From Gammaproteobacteria bacterium (GTDB lineage: Bacteria > Pseudomonadota > Gammaproteobacteria > Steroidobacterales > Rariloculaceae), in the NCBI GenBank assembly GCA_036381015.1, contig DASVDR010000041.1, forward strand, positions 1 to 64,000: a stretch of DNA of 64,000 nt, read 5' to 3'. The position numbers and the translations under genes were made by a program. Numbering within the stretch: position 1 is the stretch's first letter; every line of letters begins with the position of its first letter. The notes under the pieces were generated by a model that was not told the origin of the DNA, made no database searches, and saw only the letters and a list, made by a program, of their open reading frames with translations. This document shows, in pieces, positions 58,096-64,000 of this stretch.

Positions 58096-60368
58096 ATGCG
58101 GATCGGTCGAGAATTCCCGAGTTCTACAAGCTGAGCATCGAGGAGCGCGTCAGGACCGTGCACGAGCGCGGCCTGCTGAACGCGAGCGATTTCCGAGCGC
58201 TGTCCACCGGACGTCACACGCTCGATCTGTCGGCAGCCGACAAGATGATCGAGAACGTCGTCGGCGTCATGGGGCTGCCGCTCGGCCTCGGCATGAATCT
58301 CGTCGTGAACGGCCGCCAGTACGTCGCGCCGATGGTCGTCGAGGAGCCGTCCGTGATCGCGGCGCTGGGGTCGGCGTGCAAGCTGGTCGGCGCCTGCGGC
58401 GGTTTCACCGCAGAAGCCTCCGACCCGATCCTGATCGGCCAGATTCAAGTCGTGAACCTGCCCGACATGGCCAGGGCCCGTGCGAAGCTTCTCGAGCGTC
58501 GCCAGGAAATCCTCAACCTCGCGAACAGCTTCCATCCGAACATGGTGGCCCGCGGAGGCGGCGCGCGCGACATCGAGCTCTACGTCCATCCGCTGCCGTC
58601 GAGCGGCAAGCCGATGCTCGTCGTGCACCTGCTCGTCGACACGCGCGACGCGATGGGCGCGAACCTCGTCAACGGAATGTGTGAAGGCGTCGCTCCCCTC
58701 GTGGAGTCGATCACCGGCGGGCAGGTGTTCCTGCGCATCCTGTCCAATCTGACGGATCGGTCGCTCGTGCGCGCGTCGTGCAAGATTCCCGTGGAGAAGC
58801 TCGCCGGCCGGGGCTACACCGGAGAGCAGGCGCGCGACGGCATCATCGTCGCGGCGGACTTCGCGGCCGTGGATCCGTACCGCGCCGCCACGCACAACAA
58901 AGGCATCATGAACGGCATCGATCCGATCGCGATCGCCACCGGCAACGACTGGCGTGCGATCGAGGCCGGTGCGCATGCGTACGCCGCCCGCAGCGGCCGC
59001 TACTCGTCGCTCACGGAGTGGTTCGCCGACGACGAAGGCAACCTCTGCGGCCGCATCGAGATCCCGATCAAGGTCGGCACGGTCGGCGCTCCGCTCGAGT
59101 CGAATCCCACGGTTGCGCTGAACCTGCGGCTGCTCGGCGTGAAGTCGGCCACGGAGCTCGCGGAGGTGATGGCCGCCGTCGGGCTCGCGCAGAACTTCGC
59201 CGCGATTCGCGCGCTCGCCACCGAGGGCATCCAGAAGGGCCACATGACCTTGCACGCACGCAGCGTCGTCACGGCCGCGGGCGCGTCGAAGGAGATCTTC
59301 GACGAGGTGCTCGATCGTCTGATCCAGAGCGGCGTGATCAAGGTGTGGAAGGCGCAGGAGATCATCGCGGAGGTCGAGGCGGAGCGGCGCAAGGCGAGCA
59401 GCGGGCGGGGCGTGAAGCGTCACGAGGAGCCGGCGATGGGCGTCGGGTACGGCAAGGTGGTGCTCCTCGGCGAGCATGCGGTGGTCTACGGAAGGCATGC
59501 GATCGCAGCGCCCGTGCCGATGACGATCAAGGCGCTCGTCGAGGACTGCGACGAAGGCATCCATCTGATGATCCCGCGCTGGGGCGTCGAGTATCAGCTC
59601 GCGCGCAACCCGGCCGATCGTCGCTCGTTCGAGCGTCCAGCGGGCGTCGTGCTCGACAAGCTCGGGCTCTCCGGGCGCGGCATGCGCATCGAGGTATTTC
59701 CGGAGGTGCCGCGCGGGATGGGGCTCGGCGGCTCGGCCGCGATGGCCGTCGCGATCGTTCGCGCGCTCGACATGCATTTCAAGCTCGGACTCTCCGACGA
59801 GGAGGTCAACCGGCTCGCGTTCGAGTCCGAGAAGGTCGCCCACGGCAGCCCGAGCGGCCTCGACAACACGCTCGCCACGTACGGCCGGTCGCTCGTGTTC
59901 AGGCCGGGAGACCCTCCGCTCGTCGAGCCGCTGAACATCGCGAAGCCGATTCCGGCCGTGATCGGCATGACCGGCTACGAGGGCTTGACGGCAAAGACCG
60001 TGGGTCGAGTACGCGAGGCGTGGGAGCAAGACCGCAAGCTCTACGAGCGGATTTTCGACCAGATCGACGCGCTGACGTTGCGCGCCGTGCAGGCGATTCA
60101 GGACAATGACCTGCCGACCCTCGGCGAGCTGATGAACATTTGTCACGGTATGTTGAACGCGCTGCAGGTGTCGACTCCGGAGCTCGAGCAGCTCGTCACG
60201 ATCGCGCGCGAGAGCGGCGCGCTCGGCGCGAAGCTCACGGGCGGCGGCGGCGGCGGTTCGATCGTCGCGATCTGCGAGTCCGACACCGAGCCGGTTGCCG
60301 CGGCGATTCGCGGCGCCGGCTTCCAGGCGGTCACTGTGCAGTTGGGGGCGGCGCTCGATGGCGCGTGA
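58092..60368 (+). CDS. HMG-CoA reductase (class II) fused in frame to mevalonate kinase
   Basis: One uninterrupted frame of 758 codons carries two enzymes. Residues 1 to about 435 are class II HMG-CoA reductase. They include MVVEEPSVIA (Glu84/85), the NAD(P) region DAMGANLVNG, THNKG (Lys270), TGNDWRA (Asp286) and QKGHMTLHAR (His384). Residues about 449-758 are mevalonate kinase. They begin GYGKVVLLGEHAVVYGR and carry GMGLGGSAA (542-550), HGSPSGLDN (Asp591) and a Gly-rich ATP/C-terminal motif near 725. The linker is basic and short (RRKASSGRGVKRHEEPA). No stop or frameshift separates them. Start GTG 58092 overlaps the previous TGA. Separate proteins are the rule in known pathways. Confidence 0.9.
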   Translation: MNADRSRIPEFYKLSIEERVRTVHERGLLNASDFRALSTGRHTLDLSAADKMIENVVGVMGLPLGLGMNLVVNGRQYVAPMVVEEPSVIAALGSACKLVGACGGFTAEASDPILIGQIQVVNLPDMARARAKLLERRQEILNLANSFHPNMVARGGGARDIELYVHPLPSSGKPMLVVHLLVDTRDAMGANLVNGMCEGVAPLVESITGGQVFLRILSNLTDRSLVRASCKIPVEKLAGRGYTGEQARDGIIVAADFAAVDPYRAATHNKGIMNGIDPIAIATGNDWRAIEAGAHAYAARSGRYSSLTEWFADDEGNLCGRIEIPIKVGTVGAPLESNPTVALNLRLLGVKSATELAEVMAAVGLAQNFAAIRALATEGIQKGHMTLHARSVVTAAGASKEIFDEVLDRLIQSGVIKVWKAQEIIAEVEAERRKASSGRGVKRHEEPAMGVGYGKVVLLGEHAVVYGRHAIAAPVPMTIKALVEDCDEGIHLMIPRWGVEYQLARNPADRRSFERPAGVVLDKLGLSGRGMRIEVFPEVPRGMGLGGSAAMAVAIVRALDMHFKLGLSDEEVNRLAFESEKVAHGSPSGLDNTLATYGRSLVFRPGDPPLVEPLNIAKPIPAVIGMTGYEGLTAKTVGRVREAWEQDRKLYERIFDQIDALTLRAVQAIQDNDLPTLGELMNICHGMLNALQVSTPELEQLVTIARESGALGAKLTGGGGGGSIVAICESDTEPVAAAIRGAGFQAVTVQLGAALDGA
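59424..59438 (+). promoter_or_regulatory. Possible internal ribosome-binding site for free mevalonate kinase
   Basis: GAGGAG at 59424-59429 lies 6 nt before ATG 59436, which is codon 449 of the fusion and the natural first residue of mevalonate kinase. Ribosomes could initiate here and make unfused kinase in addition to the fusion. Confidence 0.4.
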
Positions 60369-60933
60369 CGAAGTGGTCTCGAGCGACCTCGAGGAGCTCA
60401 TCCTCGTCGACGAGCTCGATCGGGAAATCGGCTCCAAGACGAAGAGCGAGTGCCATTCCGGCAACGGTGTGCTGCACCGCGCGTTCTCGATCTTCGTTTT
60501 CAACTCCGACGACGAGCTGCTGCTTCAGAAGCGGGCGGCGTCGAAACCGCTGTGGCCGAGCTACTGGTCGAATACCTGCTGCTCGCACCCGCGCTACGGC
60601 GAGACGATGGAGCAGGCGGTCTCGCGGCGGCTCGGGCAGGAGCTCGGGTTCGAGTGCGAGCTCGAATTTCTATACAAATTCAAGTATCACGCGCAGTATG
60701 GCGCGCTCGGAGCGGAGCACGAGTACTGCTGGGTCTACCACGGCCGCTACGACGGGCCGGTCGACGCGAACGTCAGCGAGATCGCCGAGTGGCGCTGGAT
60801 CGGGATCGATGCGCTCGAGGCCGAGCTCGGAGCGAAACCGGAGCGCTTCACGCCGTGGTTCAAGATGGAATGGGCGCACATCAAGCGCAACTTCCTCGAT
60901 GCGCTGCTCAGGCGCACCGGCACGGACGGTTGA
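60358..60933 (+). CDS. idi: Isopentenyl-diphosphate delta-isomerase, type I
   Basis: This 191-residue Nudix-fold enzyme interconverts IPP and DMAPP. Motifs are CHSGNGVLHRAFSIFVF (metal His), WSNTCCSHPRYGE with the catalytic Cys, and EHEYCWVYHGRYDGP (catalytic Glu). ATG 60358 overlaps the end of the fusion gene by 11 bp. Type I is the metal-dependent form, not the flavin type II often found with bacterial mevalonate pathways. Confidence 0.94.
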   Translation: MARDEVVSSDLEELILVDELDREIGSKTKSECHSGNGVLHRAFSIFVFNSDDELLLQKRAASKPLWPSYWSNTCCSHPRYGETMEQAVSRRLGQELGFECELEFLYKFKYHAQYGALGAEHEYCWVYHGRYDGPVDANVSEIAEWRWIGIDALEAELGAKPERFTPWFKMEWAHIKRNFLDALLRRTGTDG

Positions 60934-60960
60934 TCCGCTCCGGCAGAAGAAGGAGACCGC

Positions 60961-62079
60961 ATGAGCATTCCCCTCATCCAGAAGTATCGGATCGCCCGTT
61001 ACATCCTCGAGCAGAAGCTGAAGGGCCGAAAGCGTTATCCCCTCGTGCTGATGCTCGAGCCGCTGTTCCAGTGCAACCTGGCATGCGCGGGCTGCGGCAA
61101 GATCGACTATCCGCCGGAGATCCTGAGAAAGCGGATGAGCGTGGAGGATGCACTGCGCGCCGTGGATGAATGCGGAGCGCCGGTCGTATCGATCCCGGGC
61201 GGCGAGCCGCTGATCCACAAGGAGATGCCGGAGATCGTGCGCGGAATCATCGCGCGCAAGAAGTTCGTTTACCTCTGCACGAACGCGCTGCTCCTCGAGC
61301 AGAAGATCGACGACTACGAGCCTTCGCCGTACTTCACCTGGTCGGTGCATCTGGACGGCAACCGGGAGCGTCACGACGCGTCGGTTTGCCGCGAAGGCAC
61401 GTTCGACAAGGCGGTGCGCGCGATCAAGGTGGCGCGCGAGCGCGGGTTCCGCGTCACGGCGAACTGCACGCTGTACGCCGGAGAGGATCCGGACGACGTG
61501 GCCGACTTTTTCGATTACGCGATGAGCTTGGGGATCGAAGGGGTGATGATCTCGCCGGGCTACAGCTACGATCATGCCCCTCGCCGCGACGTCTTCCTCG
61601 GGCGGCGGCAATCGAAGCAGCTGTTCCGCGAGATCTTCAAGCGCGGCCGCGCGCGCTCGAGCAAATGGCACTTCAATCAGTCGAGCCTGTTTCTCGATTT
61701 CCTCGCCGGCAACCAGAGCTACCAGTGCACGCCTTGGGCGAATCCCACCTACAACGTCTTCGGCTGGCAGAAGCCGTGCTATCTGCTGGTCGACGAGGGC
61801 TATGCCTCGTCCTTCGAGGAGCTGATGGAGACGACGGACTGGGACAAGTACGGGACGGGCCGCAATCCGAAGTGCGACAATTGCATGGCGCATTGCGGCT
61901 ACGAAGGCACGGCCGTCGAGGACACGATCGCGAACCCATGGAAGGCCTTGGGCGTCTTCCTGTTCGGTCCGCGTCTCGACGGCGAGATGGCGCCGGAGCT
62001 GCCGGTGCTGCACGGCGGCCGTGTTCCGGGCGTGTCGATTCCGGTCGACCGGATCGGGCGCCGCGGCCGGGACTCGTAG
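60961..62079 (+). CDS. hpnH: Adenosyl-hopene transferase, radical SAM (HpnH)
   Basis: The 372-residue radical SAM enzyme has C38-x3-C42-x2-C45 (CNLACAGC) and IPGGEPLIHKEM. GVMISPGYSYDHAPRRDVFLGR and a Cys-rich C-terminus (CDNCMAHCGYEG) follow. HpnH joins the 5'-deoxyadenosyl group to diploptene, the first step to bacteriohopanepolyols. HpnG acts next, and both are in this operon. It starts 27 bp after idi behind AGAAGGAGA. Confidence 0.95.
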   Translation: MSIPLIQKYRIARYILEQKLKGRKRYPLVLMLEPLFQCNLACAGCGKIDYPPEILRKRMSVEDALRAVDECGAPVVSIPGGEPLIHKEMPEIVRGIIARKKFVYLCTNALLLEQKIDDYEPSPYFTWSVHLDGNRERHDASVCREGTFDKAVRAIKVARERGFRVTANCTLYAGEDPDDVADFFDYAMSLGIEGVMISPGYSYDHAPRRDVFLGRRQSKQLFREIFKRGRARSSKWHFNQSSLFLDFLAGNQSYQCTPWANPTYNVFGWQKPCYLLVDEGYASSFEELMETTDWDKYGTGRNPKCDNCMAHCGYEGTAVEDTIANPWKALGVFLFGPRLDGEMAPELPVLHGGRVPGVSIPVDRIGRRGRDS

Positions 62080-62206
62080 CCGGCCGGTTTGCGCGGCCGA
62101 GTCGGGCGCGGCCAAGCTCCGGCCCCTCGCCCGCGCCGGTTCAGCGCCGAGTCAGGCTGCGGAACGCATGCTCTTCCGCACGCATTCCAACGGAGAGAGG
62201 ACGCTG

Positions 62207-62839
62207 ATGCCGACGTATCCGAAGACGGCCGGCGGCCGCCCGGCTTGGGCCGCGGCCCTGTTGCTGATGTGGCTCACGGCGCTCGCCCAGGACGCCCCGG
62301 CGCCCGGCGCGACGCCGGAGGACACGGTGCGGACGCTGCATGACGCGCTCGTCGAGACGGCCGCAGAGCTCGGCGACGCGAGCCTCGAGGAGCGCTATGC
62401 ACGGCTCGAGCCGGTCGTCGAGGCCACGCACGATCTGCCCTACATCGCGGAGCTCACGATCCGGCGCGAATGGGACGGCCTGTCGGTCGACGACCGGCAA
62501 CGCTTCGTCGAAGCTTTCGAGCGCCTGAGCGTGACGACCTACGCGAGCCGCTTCCGCAGGCTCGAGGCCGGCATGTTCGAGATCACCGGCGGCGAGTCGC
62601 TCGCCGGCGGACGCGCGCAGGTCGCGGCGACGCTCACGACGAAGGAACGGGCGATACCGTTCCAATACGTGCTGCACGAGACCGACGCCGGCTGGAAGAT
62701 CGTCAACATCCTGGCGGACAACGTCAGCGATCTCGCGCTGAAGCGCGCCGAGTACCGGCGCCTGCTCGAGGGCGGCTCGGTCGACGACGTGATTGCAGAG
62801 CTCGAGCGGCAGACGGCCGAGGCGGCCGCCGCGGATTGA
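62207..62839 (+). CDS. hpnM: MlaC/HpnM-like toluene-tolerance lipid transport protein
   Basis: The product is 210 residues from ATG 62207 (GGAGAGAGG upstream). A signal peptide spans about 1-28. The MlaC/Ttg2D fold follows, with YIAELTIRREWDGLSVDDRQRFVEAFERL and an Ala-rich C-terminus. In hopanoid operons this position is hpnM, a periplasmic lipid carrier that probably moves hopanoids between membranes. ATG 62168 is an alternative. It converges on the HMG-CoA synthase gene. Confidence 0.85.
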   Translation: MPTYPKTAGGRPAWAAALLLMWLTALAQDAPAPGATPEDTVRTLHDALVETAAELGDASLEERYARLEPVVEATHDLPYIAELTIRREWDGLSVDDRQRFVEAFERLSVTTYASRFRRLEAGMFEITGGESLAGGRAQVAATLTTKERAIPFQYVLHETDAGWKIVNILADNVSDLALKRAEYRRLLEGGSVDDVIAELERQTAEAAAAD

Positions 62840-62851
62840 CCGTAAAAAAAT

Positions 62852-62952
62852 GGTGTCAGACACCTTTTTCGAAAAAGGCGCCAGACACAACAAAGGTGCC
62901 AGACACGAAAAAGGTGTCTGACACCTTTTTTGACATTACCGTGTCTGACACC
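62852..62952. repeat. GTGTCTGACACC repeat cluster, site 3
   Basis: Five units of the palindrome or its half lie here: 62852-62864 and 62913-62925 are complete. 62877-62888 and 62895-62906 are decayed (GGCGCCAGACAC, GGTGCCAGACAC). 62941-62952 lacks one base. A and T runs separate them. The cluster fills the gap between convergent hpnM and HMG-CoA synthase and could act as a bidirectional terminator. Confidence 0.85.
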
Positions 62953-62963
62953 GGTTTTCGAGG

Positions 62964-64000
62964 CTACCGGACGAAGCGGTAGTATTCGATGCCCTCGTCG
63001 CTGAACTTCGCGTTCAGGCTGCTGCCGACCGACTCGATCACGAACCCCTCGCTCGGAGAGCGGAGCCCCGGCGCGGTGCCCGTGTCGTGCAGACTCTCGT
63101 ACTGCGCTCGGGTCAGGTCCTGGTACGGCTCGAGCGCGGCCTCGAAGCCGATTCTCGCGGCGGCGCGCTCCCACCCTTCGACCACCTGCATCGGCATCGC
63201 TTCGGCCGCGTCGCCGCTGCCGTAGCCGACCGCGAGCACCTTGCCGCCGGCGAGATCGATGCCCCGGAGATAGGCATCCTCCATCCCGGCGGCCATCCAG
63301 GCCGGCAGCGCCGCGCAGTACACGTTGCCGATCTCCTTCATGACCTCGGAGCCGAGCGACATCTTCGACGAGACGAGCGCGCTGAACTCGGCGCTGTTGC
63401 GGAACTCGCGCGAGAGCTGTATCGCGAGCGGATACGCGTCGGCCTCGATATCGCCGCGCTTGACGAGGTCGAGGACGTCCGGCCGCGACTGCATCTCGGC
63501 CAGCACCTCCGCGACATCCATGCCGGCGCGCTCGCAATAGCGAGCGAGCTCGGCCCGACCCTCCGGACCGTCGCTTGCCAGGCCGAAAAGATAGCTCATC
63601 GCAAAGGACGTCTCCGGCATCCTGTGGTAAGGCCGGTGCATGAACACGGCGTCGAGCTCGCGGTAGTACTCGGCCGGCTCGCGCCCCATCCGCCTCGTCA
63701 TGTCGTTCAGCGCATGCAGCGTCTCGTCGATATAGCAGGTGGTCGAATACTTGCCGTTGAAGACCGGCAGGTCCTGGAAGTGGCAGTTCAGCTTGCCGCG
63801 GATGATGTTGCGCAGCACCGGCTTGCGGAAGTCGACGGCGCGGTAGGCGGACGCGCTGCCGATGTGCGCGAGCTCGACGGTCAGCATCTTCGGATTGCGC
63901 TCGAGCAGCAGCGCGACCGCGCCGGCCCCCTGTGTCGGCTCGCCCGAGCTTCCCCGCGCGTACTCGGCGATGTCGGCGCTGACGACTATCGCGCACCGAT
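62964..64000 (-). CDS. HMG-CoA synthase (start lies outside the window)
   Basis: The minus-strand frame is open from 62964 past the window end. Reading inward from the edge it gives SADIAEYARGSSGEPTQGAG, then FNGKYSTTCYIDETLHALNDM, with VFMHRPYHRMPETSFAMSY carrying the catalytic His. It ends in a region with VLAVGYGSGDAAEAM. These match 3-hydroxy-3-methylglutaryl-CoA synthase, which condenses acetyl-CoA and acetoacetyl-CoA at the entry of the mevalonate pathway. The catalytic Cys segment lies beyond the edge. An internal ATG at 63887 would lose conserved sequence and is not the start. Confidence 0.92.
   Translation of the reverse strand, partial: RCAIVVSADIAEYARGSSGEPTQGAGAVALLLERNPKMLTVELAHIGSASAYRAVDFRKPVLRNIIRGKLNCHFQDLPVFNGKYSTTCYIDETLHALNDMTRRMGREPAEYYRELDAVFMHRPYHRMPETSFAMSYLFGLASDGPEGRAELARYCERAGMDVAEVLAEMQSRPDVLDLVKRGDIEADAYPLAIQLSREFRNSAEFSALVSSKMSLGSEVMKEIGNVYCAALPAWMAAGMEDAYLRGIDLAGGKVLAVGYGSGDAAEAMPMQVVEGWERAAARIGFEAALEPYQDLTRAQYESLHDTGTAPGLRSPSEGFVIESVGSSLNAKFSDEGIEYYRFVR

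Overview
The window is about 64 kb of very GC-rich (roughly two-thirds G+C) bacterial chromosome, densely packed with GC-biased third codon positions. Gene content points to a free-living gammaproteobacterium of the Steroidobacter/Woeseia/Xanthomonad-like periphery: a single-chain 1299-residue PurL, a DUF1820 protein, type VI secretion FHA/kinase/phosphatase regulators, a lipoprotein M2 peptidase, a TonB-dependent receptor, and hopanoid genes fed by a mevalonate pathway. No rRNA, phage, CRISPR array or transposase gene was seen. There is one tRNA (Ser, CGA).

Layout. 1-11 kb: an edge-truncated TonB receptor, MscS channel, isoaspartyl peptidase, the spermidine pair speD-speE behind a clear sigma70 promoter, tRNA-Ser, a flavin-dependent 2-hydroxyacid dehydrogenase, an exported fumarylacetoacetase-like hydrolase, and a heavy-metal P-type ATPase with a 24-bp palindromic MerR-type operator next to its merR regulator. 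12-16 kb: Ser/Thr kinase with zinc ribbons, PP2C phosphatase and TagH-type FHA protein, a type VI secretion signalling trio without secretion structural genes nearby. 16-21.5 kb: DUF1820, MBL hydrolase and purL. 22-32 kb: a tightly coupled ten-gene locus (thioredoxin-like protein, two small exported proteins, three TPR proteins, ExbB-like, two ExbD-like, and an AgmX/TonB-like protein) that looks like a proton-driven envelope machine related to the Tol/Exb/Agl-Glt families. 32-38 kb: histidinol-phosphatase-like enzyme, then a minus-strand set (DUF2064, TVP38, mercuric-reductase-like flavoprotein, GT2, radical SAM) resembling the conserved sets labelled arsenosugar biosynthesis. 38-52 kb: housekeeping and mixed genes (SDR, MerC, duplicated ABC ATPase, fused indolepyruvate oxidoreductase, DksA-like, glycosyltransferase, M48 and M2 peptidases, sulfotransferase, apt).

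52-64 kb is the metabolic centrepiece: FPP synthase diverges from an overlapping operon encoding squalene synthase, HpnG, HpnA, diphosphomevalonate decarboxylase, phosphomevalonate kinase, a single open frame fusing class II HMG-CoA reductase to mevalonate kinase, IPP isomerase, HpnH and HpnM, with HMG-CoA synthase arriving convergently at the window edge. Together these take acetoacetyl-CoA to squalene and then extend hopanoids with adenosine-derived side chains. The squalene-hopene cyclase is not in the window.

Two families of small non-coding repeats are present. One is the GTGTCTGACACC palindrome, in clusters at three intergenic sites. The other is a 166-167 bp hairpin element in two copies (48.2 and 52.2 kb); between the copies, stem bases differ but stay paired, which suggests a structured RNA or a mobile hairpin. 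The strongest candidates for something new are the HMGR-mevalonate kinase fusion, the ten-gene energised envelope locus with one Asp-less ExbD, and the covarying hairpin element.
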